Assembly: GCA_947451105.1 (NCBI GenBank)
Contig: CANFXY010000010.1
Coordinates: 1-36,096, forward strand
Direction: 5' to 3'
Origin: Bacteroidota bacterium
GTDB lineage: Bacteria; Bacteroidota; Bacteroidia; NS11-12g; UBA955
DNA: 36,096 nt
Made by a program: the position numbers and the translations under genes. The notes under the pieces are model-generated. The model had not been told where the DNA came from. It did not search any database and saw nothing but the letters and a program-made list of their open reading frames with translations. Positions 25,164 through 33,522 of this stretch are shown here, in pieces. Numbering within the stretch: the first letter of the stretch is position 1; every line of letters begins with the position of its first letter.

Positions 25164-27236
25164 TTACCAAATAATCACTCTTTGATCAAGTGGGATCCAC
25201 ATTTTATCGCCTTCTTTTACGCCAAATGCTTCATAGAATTCGTTTAAGTGTTTAAGTGGGCCATTGATTCTGTATCTAGCCGGAGAATGAGGGTCGGTTT
25301 GTAATCTGTTTCTTAATTCTTCGTCTTTGATGTTGTTGTGCCATACTTGAGCCCAACTTAAAAAGAAACGTTGTTGCCAAGTAAATCCATCAATTTTAGC
25401 TGGTTCAGACTTGCCTTCAAAAGAACGTTTTAAAGCATAATAAGCAAGGGTTAAACCACCTAAGTCTGCAATATTTTCTCCTATTGTTAGTTCTCCATTT
25501 ATATTTACTCCTGTCATTGGTTCAAACGCACTGAAATAAGAGATATATCTTTTACCTAATGCATTGAAATTGTTAAAATCTTCTTTAGACCACCAATTTC
25601 TTAAATTACCAGTTTCATCGTATTGAGCACCTTGGTCATCAAAACCATGGGTAAACTCATGTCCAATAACAGCGATAATACCGCCATAATTAATAGCATC
25701 ATCTGCATCTGCATTAAAGAAAGGTGCTTGTAAAATACCTGCAGGGAATACAATTTCATTATTCAATGGATTGTAATATGCGTTTACTGTTTGTGGTGAC
25801 ATAAACCATCTTTTTTTATCTACTGGCTTACCAATGTCATTTAACATTTTATTGTGGCTCCATAGGGTATTGCTAATTACATTGGCAATTAATTCTTTTG
25901 GGTTAACTTGAATGTTGGCATAATCTTCCCATTGGTCAGGGTAGCCAATTTTATAGGTAAAGGTAGATAATTTCTTTTTCGCCATCGTCTTAGTAGCCTC
26001 AGTCATCCAAGTTAATTTATCAACTCTTTCACTGTAAACTGCTCTTACGTTGTCAATCATTTCAGCTACTTTTTTCTTTGAAGATTCAGGAAAGTACTGT
26101 TTTGTGTAAAGTCTTCCTAAAATGTTTCCTTCTCCTAAACTTTCTGTTATGTCAATAGCTTGTATCTCTCTCTTTTTCTGTTCGTTAATTCCACTTTTTA
26201 TTTTACCATAAAAATTGAATCTTTCATTTTTAATGTTTTTTGGTAAATAGGTAGCAAATGCACCAACTAATTTGTAATAAGTGTATAATTTTAAGACTTC
26301 TACATCTGTTTTGCTTAATAATGTGTTTAGGCTTGTAAAGTACTTTTTGTTTTGTACTATGATTGTGTCAGAAATTACCCCTTGTTTGGCAGCAAATACA
26401 TTCCAATCGATGTTCTTGGAAAGTGATTTTAAATCTGCACTTGAAATTTTGTTGTAGGTTTTGATTGGGTCTCTTAATTCAACATTGCTTAATTGTATTG
26501 CGGCTAAAGCTGTTTCAAATTTTAAGATCGTTTCGCCAGCTTTACCTTTAAATTCTTTTCCAGTAAATGCCATTGTTTTATCAATGTGTGAAACAAACTC
26601 AGTACGAATCATTTTCATTCTTTCATCAGTTCCGCTGTAGTAGCTTTTTTCTCCTAAACTTAATCCACTTTGACCCCATTTAACCGCATTCATTTTGCTG
26701 TTTCTGTCATCGGCGTCAACATAAATTCCTAAAACACTTCCTACGCCAATTTTTTGAAGTTCACCGCTTACAGCAACCCATTCCTCTACTGTTTTAATAG
26801 ATTCTATTTGGTTTATATATGGTTTTAAAGGACTTAGACCTAGTTTTTCAATTTGAACTGTATCCATGAAAGAGCGGAACATATCAGCAATTTTTTGTTC
26901 ATCGCTTCCAGCTTTATTTTCTTTACTCTTAATGGTAGATTCTATAATGCCTTTAAGTTTAACCTCGCTGTTTTCTTTGTCAATAATTCCAAATGCGCCC
27001 CAGTTTCCTTCTGTTGAAGGGATAGGATTTAATTTTTTCCATCCACCGTTTGCAAAACTATCGAAATCATCTTGCGCCCTATATCGGCGGTCAAGTGAAC
27101 TGGTATCAAAACCAGGGATTTTGGTTTTTTCCATTACCACATCTGCTTTTTTTTCGGCTTTGGGTGCATTAGAGCAAGCTGCTGCAAAAACCGTAGATGC
27201 AAACAGCATAATATTTTGAAAGTTTAATCTAATCAT
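25164..27236 (-). CDS. M13 family (neprilysin/PepO-like) lipoprotein metallopeptidase
   Basis: Zinc endopeptidase that degrades short peptides outside the cytoplasm. The 690-residue product has a lipoprotein signal ending FAAAC (Cys21). The catalytic site is complete: HEFTH at 526-530 within IAVIGHEFTHGFDDQGAQYD, and the third ligand Glu587 with Asp591 in GENIADLGG. The substrate-binding block NAYYNPLNNEIVFPAGIL and the C-terminal HSPARYRINGPL are present. Length is normal for bacterial M13. Single gene on the minus strand, starting 39 bp from the divergent DUF1573 gene and ended by an intrinsic terminator. Confidence 0.95.
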   Translation of the reverse strand: MIRLNFQNIMLFASTVFAAACSNAPKAEKKADVVMEKTKIPGFDTSSLDRRYRAQDDFDSFANGGWKKLNPIPSTEGNWGAFGIIDKENSEVKLKGIIESTIKSKENKAGSDEQKIADMFRSFMDTVQIEKLGLSPLKPYINQIESIKTVEEWVAVSGELQKIGVGSVLGIYVDADDRNSKMNAVKWGQSGLSLGEKSYYSGTDERMKMIRTEFVSHIDKTMAFTGKEFKGKAGETILKFETALAAIQLSNVELRDPIKTYNKISSADLKSLSKNIDWNVFAAKQGVISDTIIVQNKKYFTSLNTLLSKTDVEVLKLYTYYKLVGAFATYLPKNIKNERFNFYGKIKSGINEQKKREIQAIDITESLGEGNILGRLYTKQYFPESSKKKVAEMIDNVRAVYSERVDKLTWMTEATKTMAKKKLSTFTYKIGYPDQWEDYANIQVNPKELIANVISNTLWSHNKMLNDIGKPVDKKRWFMSPQTVNAYYNPLNNEIVFPAGILQAPFFNADADDAINYGGIIAVIGHEFTHGFDDQGAQYDETGNLRNWWSKEDFNNFNALGKRYISYFSAFEPMTGVNINGELTIGENIADLGGLTLAYYALKRSFEGKSEPAKIDGFTWQQRFFLSWAQVWHNNIKDEELRNRLQTDPHSPARYRINGPLKHLNEFYEAFGVKEGDKMWIPLDQRVIIW

Positions 27237-27261
27237 GGTAGCAAGAATAAGAATTTTTTAT

Positions 27262-27269
27262 TAATTTCG
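27262..27269 (+). promoter_or_regulatory. Possible -7 box of the DUF1573 operon
   Basis: TAATTTCG differs from TAnnTTTG at one position and ends 6 nt before the ATG at 27276, so the transcript might be leaderless. No -33 TTG is visible in the 39-bp divergent spacer. Confidence 0.3.
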
Positions 27270-27275
27270 TCTCTT

Positions 27276-27743
27276 ATGTTCGATAAACGTTTAGTTTTTC
27301 TTATTCTAGCCACATTTTTTATTTGGAGTTCTAATCTTATCTATGCGCAAGGTCCAAATATAAAATTTGATATCGATACAGCTGATTTTGGCACCATAGC
27401 AGAAGGCGACTCAGTTGTTTTTGACTTTTGGTTTACCAATATTGGCACAGATTCAGCAAAAATAAACCAAGCTTATCCAGCTTGCGGATGCACCTATCCT
27501 TCATTTACTCAAGGTAAAATAGCTCCAGGTGCTAGAGGTAAGATTCATGTAGTTTTTCATAGCAAAGGATTTGGTGGACAATCCTTAGTTAAGGAAGTGA
27601 TAATAATAAATACAGGACCAGAGCGTTATGCTAGATTTAAAGTTAAGGTTGTTAACAAGGCGTTTCAAGAAGAGCTAGAAAACTATAAGAAACAGATGGA
27701 AGATTCTTCCAAGAAACCTAAGAAGAATAAAAAGAAAAGATAA
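27276..27743 (+). CDS. Exported DUF1573 protein
   Basis: Small secreted protein of 155 residues with a signal peptide (MFDKRLVFLILATFFIWSSNLIYAQ) and one Ig-like DUF1573 domain. Typical landmarks are DFGTIAEGDSVVFDFWFTNIG, ACGCTYP and APGARGKIHVVFHSKG. The function of DUF1573 is unknown; such ASPM/SPD-2/Hydin-like beta domains are often structural or protein-binding. The tail is highly charged, ending in a lysine-rich run (KKPKKNKKKR). It is the first gene of a plus-strand run of five, 9 bp before the reductase gene. Confidence 0.88.
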   Translation: MFDKRLVFLILATFFIWSSNLIYAQGPNIKFDIDTADFGTIAEGDSVVFDFWFTNIGTDSAKINQAYPACGCTYPSFTQGKIAPGARGKIHVVFHSKGFGGQSLVKEVIIINTGPERYARFKVKVVNKAFQEELENYKKQMEDSSKKPKKNKKKR

Positions 27744-27752
27744 TACAGAAGA

Positions 27753-28661
27753 ATGAAGAAGACGATACTAATAACAGGTGCAAATGGATTGCTTGGGCAA
27801 AAGCTTATAGATCTGTATTTAACAAAAAGTGATAAAATAGTAATTGGTAGTGGGGTAGGGCCTTGCCGTCATCCACTTAAAGACAATTTTAAATACATAG
27901 AACTGGATATTGCAAATGAGGAGCAGGTTAATTTTAAAATAACAGAAATTAAACCTGATACAGTTATAAACACTGCAGCAATGACCAATGTTGACGCTTG
28001 TGAGACTGATCATGAAGGGTGCGATAATTTAAATATAGATGCCGTTAGATATTTAGTGAATGCATGCAATACAGTTCATGCCCATTTAATTCATATTTCA
28101 ACTGATTTTATTTTTGATGGCACTCATGGACCATTAACTGAAAATGAAGTACCCAAACCTTTGAGTTATTATGGTTGGTCTAAATACAAAGGTGAACAAG
28201 AGGTCATCGATAAATGCAATTGCTATACGATTTTAAGAACAGTCTTGGTTTATGGTGTGGTTTCAGATATGAGTAGAAGCAATATTGTTCTATGGGCAAA
28301 AGGTGCATTGGAAAAACAACAACCTATGAAAGTTGTAAATGATCAGTTTAGAACCCCAACCTTGGCTGAAGACTTAGCTATGGGCTGTTATCTTTCCGAA
28401 TCAAAATTTGTTCAAGGCATATTTAATATTTCAGGTAAGGATTTTATGCGGATAGATGAATTGGTTTTTAGAGTAGCTGATTTTTTTGGATTTGATAAAT
28501 CTTGTGTGGCAACTACTAGTTCAGATGTTCTAAATCAAGCAGCTAAGAGACCGCCCATTACAGGTTTTATAATTGAAAAAGCACAGAGAGAATTAGGATA
28601 TGAGCCACACAGTTTTGAAGAGGGTTTGGCGCTTCTTAAATCACAATTATCTAATATTTAA
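27753..28661 (+). CDS. RmlD-like SDR-family sugar-nucleotide reductase
   Basis: NAD(P)-dependent extended SDR of 302 residues, closest to dTDP-4-dehydrorhamnose reductase (RmlD). Visible are the nucleotide-binding GANGLLG (9-15), VINTAAMTNVDACE, HISTDFIFDG, the catalytic YYGWSKYKGE (Tyr and Lys) and VNDQFRTPTLAEDLA. No rmlA, rmlB or rmlC is nearby, so the true substrate is uncertain and rmlD is not assigned. It lies 9 bp after the DUF1573 gene and 3 bp before fluC. Confidence 0.85.
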   Translation: MKKTILITGANGLLGQKLIDLYLTKSDKIVIGSGVGPCRHPLKDNFKYIELDIANEEQVNFKITEIKPDTVINTAAMTNVDACETDHEGCDNLNIDAVRYLVNACNTVHAHLIHISTDFIFDGTHGPLTENEVPKPLSYYGWSKYKGEQEVIDKCNCYTILRTVLVYGVVSDMSRSNIVLWAKGALEKQQPMKVVNDQFRTPTLAEDLAMGCYLSESKFVQGIFNISGKDFMRIDELVFRVADFFGFDKSCVATTSSDVLNQAAKRPPITGFIIEKAQRELGYEPHSFEEGLALLKSQLSNI

Positions 28662-28664
28662 TAA

Positions 28665-29027
28665 ATGAATACACTTTATGTCTTTTTAGGTGGCGGAATT
28701 GGTGCAACTTTAAGATATTTGGTTCAATTTTTAATTGGAAAACACAATGGTACGGATTTTCCATTTAGTACATTTATCACGAATGTTTTAGGCTGTTTTT
28801 TAATTGGTGTATTAGCAGCTCTGGTAATTAAGTATAAATGGAATGAGCAAATGGTTTTATTTATAATTACAGGTGTTTTGGGCGGATACACAACCTTCTC
28901 TTCTTTTGCATTAGAATTTGTGAATTTGATTAAAAATAATCAATTACTTACTGCTTTCATTTACATGGGGCTGAGTAATATCTTGGGTTTGGTTCTATGT
29001 GGATTTGGATTTTATTTATCAAAATGA
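28665..29027 (+). CDS. crcB: Fluoride channel Fluc/CrcB
   Basis: Fluoride-specific ion channel that works as an antiparallel dimer in the inner membrane and protects against cytoplasmic fluoride. At 120 residues with four hydrophobic helices it has the normal size. Motifs are GGGIGATLRY (9-18), TNVLGCF with the conserved Asn40, and GGYTTFSSF with the pore phenylalanines at 78 and 81. The start is 3 bp after the reductase stop, leaving no room for a fluoride riboswitch at the gene. Its TGA overlaps the ATG of the next gene (ATGA). Being a single copy, it should form a homodimer. Confidence 0.95.
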   Translation: MNTLYVFLGGGIGATLRYLVQFLIGKHNGTDFPFSTFITNVLGCFLIGVLAALVIKYKWNEQMVLFIITGVLGGYTTFSSFALEFVNLIKNNQLLTAFIYMGLSNILGLVLCGFGFYLSK

Positions 29028-30289
29028 GAGTAAAACATTTCTTAATTTGTCTAATCTTCGTTTTTTCGTCGCAGACGATACTTGGGCTTCAGATTTTGAT
29101 ACCAATGAATCTAACCCAGAAGGATCATTTAAAATCCTATGGCATTGCCTATTGGATATTAAGTAAGGGTGGTGAGGTGGATTGGCTTCTGAATTATGAG
29201 GGAGGTAGTTTTCTCTTTAATTTTGATGTTGCCTATGAAAATGAATGTAAAATAAGGGGCGTTAGCTACGAAGTGATTACCGAGAGCAAAGCAAACTCAA
29301 TTCACGCAGAAATATCAAATCCAGAGGTGAATATGGAGACTGTAAAGCTTTTGAAGTCACCAAAGATAGCTGTGTATACCCCCAAGAATAAACAACCTTG
29401 GGACGATGCAGTTACCATGGTCTTGGAGTATGCAGAAATTCCCTATGACAAGGTATTTGATGATGAAGTATTAGAGGATAAATTAATTACCTATGATTGG
29501 CTTCATTTACACCACGAAGATTTTACTGGTCAATTTGGAAAGTTTTGGTATAGTCATAGAAATGCACCTTGGTATATAGAAGATGTTAGTGCAAATGAAG
29601 CTTGCGCAGCAAGACATGGATTTACAAAAGTGTCTCAACTAAAATTAGCTGTGGCCAAAAAAATTAGAGATTTTTGCCTAGGTGGTGGTTTCTTATTTGC
29701 AATGTGCAGCGCTTCAGATACCTATGATATTGCTTTGGCTGCTGATGGAATTGATATATGTGAAACCATGTTTGATGGCGACGAGATGGATCCTAATGCC
29801 CAAGAGAAAATTAATTACAACAACACCTTTGCCTTCAAGGATTTTTTATTGGAAACCAATCCAATAGCTTACGAACATGCTAGCATTGACAACACATTGG
29901 GTCATATGGCAATTACCGAGAGCAATGACATGTTTAATTTGTTTGATTTCAGTGCAAAATGGGATGTAGTTCCTTCTATGCTGTGTCAAAACCATTCTCA
30001 ATCAATCAAAGGATTTATGGGTCAAACAACAGCATTTAAAAAACAATACATTAAAAGTGAGGTGTTGATATTAGGGGAGAATAAAGCATTGGATGAAGCC
30101 AGGTATATTCATGGTAATATGGGCAAGGGTACTTGGACATTTTACAGTGGACATGATCCTGAAGACTATCAGCATTTGATAGAAGAGCCACCAACCAACT
30201 TAGCACTTTTTCCTAATAGTCCAGGTTATAGACTGATTCTCAATAATATACTATTTCCAAGTGCTAAAAAGAAAAAATTAAAAACTTAA
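29024..30289 (+). CDS. Exported protein of the family often labelled asparagine synthetase B (label doubtful)
   Basis: The 421-residue product has a signal peptide (MRVKHFLICLIFVFSSQTILG) and belongs to a conserved Bacteroidota family that databases often name asparagine synthetase B. The sequence does not support that. There is no N-terminal catalytic Cys2 of the glutaminase domain and no SGGxDS PP-loop, and an exported location is wrong for AsnB. What is visible is LLNYEGGSFLF, HLHHEDFTGQFGKFW, the nucleophile-elbow-like GGGFLFAMCSASD (Cys228), LCQNHSQSIKGFMGQTTAF and YSGHDPEDYQH (His377). These suggest a class-I-glutamine-amidotransferase/ThuA-like hydrolase fold. ATG 29024 is preferred over 28997 because it yields the signal peptide and the ATGA overlap with crcB. 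Confidence 0.75.
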   Translation: MRVKHFLICLIFVFSSQTILGLQILIPMNLTQKDHLKSYGIAYWILSKGGEVDWLLNYEGGSFLFNFDVAYENECKIRGVSYEVITESKANSIHAEISNPEVNMETVKLLKSPKIAVYTPKNKQPWDDAVTMVLEYAEIPYDKVFDDEVLEDKLITYDWLHLHHEDFTGQFGKFWYSHRNAPWYIEDVSANEACAARHGFTKVSQLKLAVAKKIRDFCLGGGFLFAMCSASDTYDIALAADGIDICETMFDGDEMDPNAQEKINYNNTFAFKDFLLETNPIAYEHASIDNTLGHMAITESNDMFNLFDFSAKWDVVPSMLCQNHSQSIKGFMGQTTAFKKQYIKSEVLILGENKALDEARYIHGNMGKGTWTFYSGHDPEDYQHLIEEPPTNLALFPNSPGYRLILNNILFPSAKKKKLKT

Positions 30290-30302
30290 ACTATTTTTTA
30301 AT

Positions 30303-30310
30303 TATATTTG
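30303..30310 (+). promoter_or_regulatory. -7 box directly before the PspC-like gene
   Basis: TATATTTG is a full TAnnTTTG match and ends only 4 nt before the ATG at 30315, so a transcript from it would be leaderless or nearly so. No -33 TTG is seen at the normal distance. Confidence 0.4.
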
Positions 30311-30314
30311 AATA

Positions 30315-30533
30315 ATGCTAATTTTTAAATCATTAATTGAACAAACCGCTTACGGCGTTTGCACCCAAATTGGTGAAAAAATTGGATTAAGTACGCGTAG
30401 AATAAGGATGTTTTTTATTTATGCGAGTTTTTTAACCTTGGGTTCACCTGTCATTATATATATGATTTTGGCTTTTTGGTTTAATATGAAAAACTATGTA
30501 AGAGAAAAAAGAACTGCAGTTTGGGATCTTTAA
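30315..30533 (+). CDS. Short PspC-domain membrane protein
   Basis: The 72-residue product is the short form of the PspC domain found in Bacteroidota. YGVCTQIGEKIGLSTRRIRMFFIYASFLTLGSP is followed by one membrane helix (VIIYMILAFWFNM) and a basic, cytoplasmic-type tail ending VWDL. PspC in enterobacteria senses envelope stress with PspB; these lone short versions have no known partner and none is present here. The gene follows the previous one by 25 bp but has its own near-perfect -7 box. Its TAA overlaps the stop of the convergent sprT-like gene inside TTAA. Confidence 0.85.
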   Translation: MLIFKSLIEQTAYGVCTQIGEKIGLSTRRIRMFFIYASFLTLGSPVIIYMILAFWFNMKNYVREKRTAVWDL

Positions 30534-31153
30534 ATTTCTTTTTCTATAACCTCTACTTTACTTATTCCACTTACTCTATATTCTTTGTTGTTCGGTTGTT
30601 CAAAACACTGATACCAGCTTCGGAGTTTTTTGCCCTTAATAAATACTCTGCCGGTTTCTAATTTGAAATATGACCCTTCACTTATTTGTTCCAAAAATAC
30701 TTTCTGATCTTTGTCATAAAGTGCAAGCACTTTCATAAGATTTTTGTCACTGCAACTGCTTGCAGATGGATCGTGCATATAGTTTTTTAATGCCCCTTGA
30801 ATATCGCTTGGCAATTGATGATGCATAACAATAGGATGCAATAAGACTTTAAATTCTTGTTTCCATTCTTTGCCATGCGGATCAATATTGTTCCTGAATT
30901 TTTCAAAAGCGACCAAATGTGCTACTTCATGAAGAAAAGTAGTTAAGAATGCATATGGATTTAAGTCTTTATTTACAGTAATTCTATGGTAATTATCACT
31001 GCGCATTGGAGAGCGGTAATCACCATATTTGCTTGATCTGGGTTTATTAAGCTTTAGCTGAACTTTATATTTTATTAATAAGTCAACAACATATGCCTCT
31101 GTTCCATCTGGAACAAACTTTTTAATTTTATTTTCTAATTCAGCTCTAGTCAA
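30530..31153 (-). CDS. SprT-like zinc metalloprotease-fold protein
   Basis: The 207-residue protein has the SprT-like HExxH site (HEVAH, His75, Glu76, His79) and a following HGKEWK that supplies the third ligand region, as in SprT/Spartan domains. The bacterial function is poorly known; eukaryotic Spartan cleaves DNA-protein crosslinks. The C-terminal 70 residues (YFKLETGRVFIKGKKLRSWYQC) resemble the small beta domain of the family. Translation must begin at TTG 31153: the codon two positions upstream is TAA, and the first internal Met would delete the beginning of the domain. It is the last gene of the purK-purE-DUF3109 run, 24 bp after DUF3109. Confidence 0.85.
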   Translation of the reverse strand: MTRAELENKIKKFVPDGTEAYVVDLLIKYKVQLKLNKPRSSKYGDYRSPMRSDNYHRITVNKDLNPYAFLTTFLHEVAHLVAFEKFRNNIDPHGKEWKQEFKVLLHPIVMHHQLPSDIQGALKNYMHDPSASSCSDKNLMKVLALYDKDQKVFLEQISEGSYFKLETGRVFIKGKKLRSWYQCFEQPNNKEYRVSGISKVEVIEKEI

Positions 31154-31177
31154 TGGTTAAATTAGGCTATAAATAAT

Positions 31178-31765
31178 TTAAATCTTGTCAGGAAATTGAT
31201 TTGAATATTCTTCGTATACCAATTCTAATTCTTTAAACCAATCGTCACCATAATTTCGAACCAAAGGTGTTTTCAAAAATTTAAACATTGGAATATTCAT
31301 TGTCTTGCCCAATTTACAAGCGTCTGAACAGATACTCCATTCATGGTAATTAATGGTTTCCTTGTTTCCTACCTTACCTAATCGAATTGGATATAAATGG
31401 CAGCTGATTGGTTTGTAAAAATCTATTTCACCAACTAAATGTGCTTTTTCGATTGCACAACCAAGTATATTATTTTCTTTGTATACGAATACACATTCTC
31501 CACTGTCTAAGCATGTAGTGGCTGGGTCATCAATTTCAGTGCCTTCATGAAAACCTTCATCATTCAAGAGTTTAAGACCTCTTTCAGTCATAAAGGGTTT
31601 AATCTTTTCGATGTTTGAATCTATTGTTTCAATTTCGGCTAAGGAAATTGGAGCACCTCTGTCTCCTTCAATACAGCATGCCCCTTTGCATTTATTTAAA
31701 TCACAGATAAATTTTTTTGTGAAAATTTCATCAGAAACCAAAGTTTCACCGATTTCTATAATCAT
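31178..31765 (-). CDS. DUF3109 cysteine-rich protein
   Basis: The 195-residue soluble protein has a dense set of cysteines: CDLNKCKGACC (21, 26, 30, 31), then CLDSGEC, GCAIE, ISCHLYP and CSDAC. This pattern suggests an iron-sulfur cluster or zinc site, as in the related YkgJ-type CxxxCxxCC proteins. The family is widespread in Bacteroidota and has no known activity. The ATG overlaps the purE TGA (ATGA), so the protein is translationally coupled to purine synthesis. Whether that is functional or only positional is open. Confidence 0.88.
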   Translation of the reverse strand: MIIEIGETLVSDEIFTKKFICDLNKCKGACCIEGDRGAPISLAEIETIDSNIEKIKPFMTERGLKLLNDEGFHEGTEIDDPATTCLDSGECVFVYKENNILGCAIEKAHLVGEIDFYKPISCHLYPIRLGKVGNKETINYHEWSICSDACKLGKTMNIPMFKFLKTPLVRNYGDDWFKELELVYEEYSNQFPDKI

Positions 31766-32274
31766 TTTTTATCCAAATATTTTTGAAAACCTTTGCTTTC
31801 GAGGTCCACAGCTTTTGAAAGAACTTGGTCCTCCAATGATTTCATGAAGTTTCTAATTTCATTCCATAATTCTGGTTTGCCTACAGCGATAATTTTTGCG
31901 GCATAAATTCCAGCATTTCTTGCTCCATCAATCGCCATTGTACCTACAGGAATACCAGGAGGCATTTGGACTATACTATGCAATGAGTCAACCCCAGATA
32001 AGGTTGATGTTTTAATTGGAACGCCAATTACGGGTAATTCAGTAATACTTGCTGTCATGCCTGGCAAGTGCGCCGCACCGCCTGCGCCTGCAACAATGCA
32101 TTTATAGCCATTCTCTCTTGCTTTTTCAGCAAATTCATACATTCTCTTAGGTGTTCTGTGCGCACTGACAATGGTTAAATCATAAGTAACGTTCAGAGCA
32201 TCTAAAACGATTGCCGCTTCTTTCATTACAGGCAAATCACTATCAGACCCCATTATAATTAATACATCTTTCAT
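31762..32274 (-). CDS. purE: N5-carboxyaminoimidazole ribonucleotide mutase
   Basis: Class I PurE converts N5-CAIR to CAIR in purine biosynthesis. The 170-residue product has MGSDSD (8-13), SAHRTP (37-42, catalytic His39), AGAGGAAHLPGM and GVPI. Dependence on N5-CAIR is consistent with purK directly upstream. A -7 box lies 21 nt before the ATG, so it may have its own promoter in addition to read-through from purK (67-bp gap). The 3' end overlaps DUF3109 by 4 bp. Confidence 0.97.
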   Translation of the reverse strand: MKDVLIIMGSDSDLPVMKEAAIVLDALNVTYDLTIVSAHRTPKRMYEFAEKARENGYKCIVAGAGGAAHLPGMTASITELPVIGVPIKTSTLSGVDSLHSIVQMPPGIPVGTMAIDGARNAGIYAAKIIAVGKPELWNEIRNFMKSLEDQVLSKAVDLESKGFQKYLDKK

Positions 32275-32295
32275 TTTACAAGAAATTATAGGTTA

Positions 32296-32303
32296 CAAAT
32301 ATA
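32296..32303 (-). promoter_or_regulatory. -7 box upstream of purE
   Basis: The minus strand reads TATATTTG, a full TAnnTTTG match, 21 nt before the purE ATG, in the only sizeable gap of the pur cluster. No -33 TTG is at normal spacing. Confidence 0.45.
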
Positions 32304-32341
32304 CAATATATCTCAGTCTTGATTTATTTCATCAATATAGA

Positions 32342-33496
32342 TTACAATTGTTTCATTCCTAAGTGTTTTCTGATTTCAGTAACTTTAAGGCGAATATCGT
32401 CCATGTTCTCTCCTAAAATGGTGATATGCCCCATCTTTCTTTTAAACTTAGTTTCAGTTTTATTATAAAGGTGTATATATACGCCTTTTATATTTAAAAT
32501 TTGTTCAAGTCCAGTAATTTCATAGGCCCCATTTATCCCTTCGAATCCTAATAAATTAATCATAGCCGATGGCTTAATAAGATCGGTATTTCCAAGTGGC
32601 ATTCCAAGTAAGATGCGGTTTAATTGCTCGTATTGACTTGTATAACAGGCTTCAATGGTATGATGGCCACTGTTGTGTGGTCTGGGCGCAATCTCATTAA
32701 CGAAAATATTGTTATCCTTGTCCAAGAACATCTCTACGGCAAATATTCCAATTCCTTGCATTTTGAAAATACACTCCATCGCTATTTGTCTGGCCTTCTC
32801 TTCTATTTTTGAATCAATTTCTGCAGGTGAGAATAAAAACTCAACAAGATTAGCCTTTGGGTCAAATTCCATTTCCACAGTTGGGAATGTGCAAATTTCA
32901 CCTTTTTCATTTCTTGCTACGATAACAGCTAATTCGACTGCATTTTCAACAAATTCTTCTAATACAACAGGCTCAGAAAAAGGAATTTGATTGTAAGCAT
33001 CAAGAACATTTTGTTTGGTGATTAATTCAACACCTTTGCCATCATAACCACCTTTTCTCAACTTGGCAGCTACTTTACTGCCCTTTAATTTAAGCAGTTT
33101 TTCAGCCCACTCCGTTGGATTTTCAGCCAATTCGAAATCGGTAGTTGGTATATTGTGGTGTTTGAAGAATAATTTTTGTAAACCTTTGTCTTGAATTATT
33201 TCAAGAATTTTCGGAGACGGTATAATTGTTTTACCTGCAGCTTCTAATTCATGCAAAGCTGAAATATTGATATGCTCAATTTCATAGGTTAGGACATCTG
33301 AAATTTTTGCCAACTCAAATATCTTGGTAGCATCATTTAACTCACCATGAATATGTATGTCAGAAATTGCTGATGCTGGCGCATTTTCATTTTCTAATAT
33401 GGCATATTTGATGTTCCATGGCTTTCCTGCTTCAATTAACATTTTTCCTAATTGACCGCCGCCAATGATTCCTATGGTTTTATTTGAGGGTAACAT
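32342..33496 (-). CDS. purK: N5-carboxyaminoimidazole ribonucleotide synthase
   Basis: ATP-grasp enzyme that carboxylates AIR with bicarbonate and ATP, feeding PurE. The 384-residue product has IGGGQLGKML at the N terminus, LTYEIEHI, PSPKILEIIQDKGLQK, the ATP-grasp block AAKLRKGGYDGKGV, and VNEIAPRPHNSGHHTIEA near the catalytic end. Length is normal. The ATG at 33496 is 13 nt after a -7 box. It is the first gene of a minus-strand run purK, purE, DUF3109, sprT-like. Confidence 0.97.
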   Translation of the reverse strand: MLPSNKTIGIIGGGQLGKMLIEAGKPWNIKYAILENENAPASAISDIHIHGELNDATKIFELAKISDVLTYEIEHINISALHELEAAGKTIIPSPKILEIIQDKGLQKLFFKHHNIPTTDFELAENPTEWAEKLLKLKGSKVAAKLRKGGYDGKGVELITKQNVLDAYNQIPFSEPVVLEEFVENAVELAVIVARNEKGEICTFPTVEMEFDPKANLVEFLFSPAEIDSKIEEKARQIAMECIFKMQGIGIFAVEMFLDKDNNIFVNEIAPRPHNSGHHTIEACYTSQYEQLNRILLGMPLGNTDLIKPSAMINLLGFEGINGAYEITGLEQILNIKGVYIHLYNKTETKFKRKMGHITILGENMDDIRLKVTEIRKHLGMKQL

Positions 33497-33509
33497 ATTA
33501 AATCAGCCG

Positions 33510-33517
33510 CAAAAATA
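33510..33517 (-). promoter_or_regulatory. -7 box upstream of purK
   Basis: The minus strand reads TATTTTTG, matching TAnnTTTG, 13 nt before the purK ATG and within the 26-bp gap after the preceding membrane-protein gene. No purine riboswitch could fit there. Confidence 0.45.
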
Positions 33518-33522
33518 GCAGT

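Noticed and set aside
26866-27219. 117-codon plus-strand open frame opposite the M13 peptidase gene
   Set aside because: Antisense shadow of a confidently identified gene; the translation is low-complexity serine/leucine/phenylalanine without a recognisable domain.
27753-28661. rhamnose pathway gene rmlD
   Set aside because: The fold matches RmlD, but no other dTDP-rhamnose genes lie nearby, so only the family level is claimed.
28640-28664. Possible fluoride riboswitch before crcB
   Set aside because: The gene starts 3 bp after the stop of the upstream reductase in a tight operon; no conserved crcB-motif pseudoknot sequence is seen.
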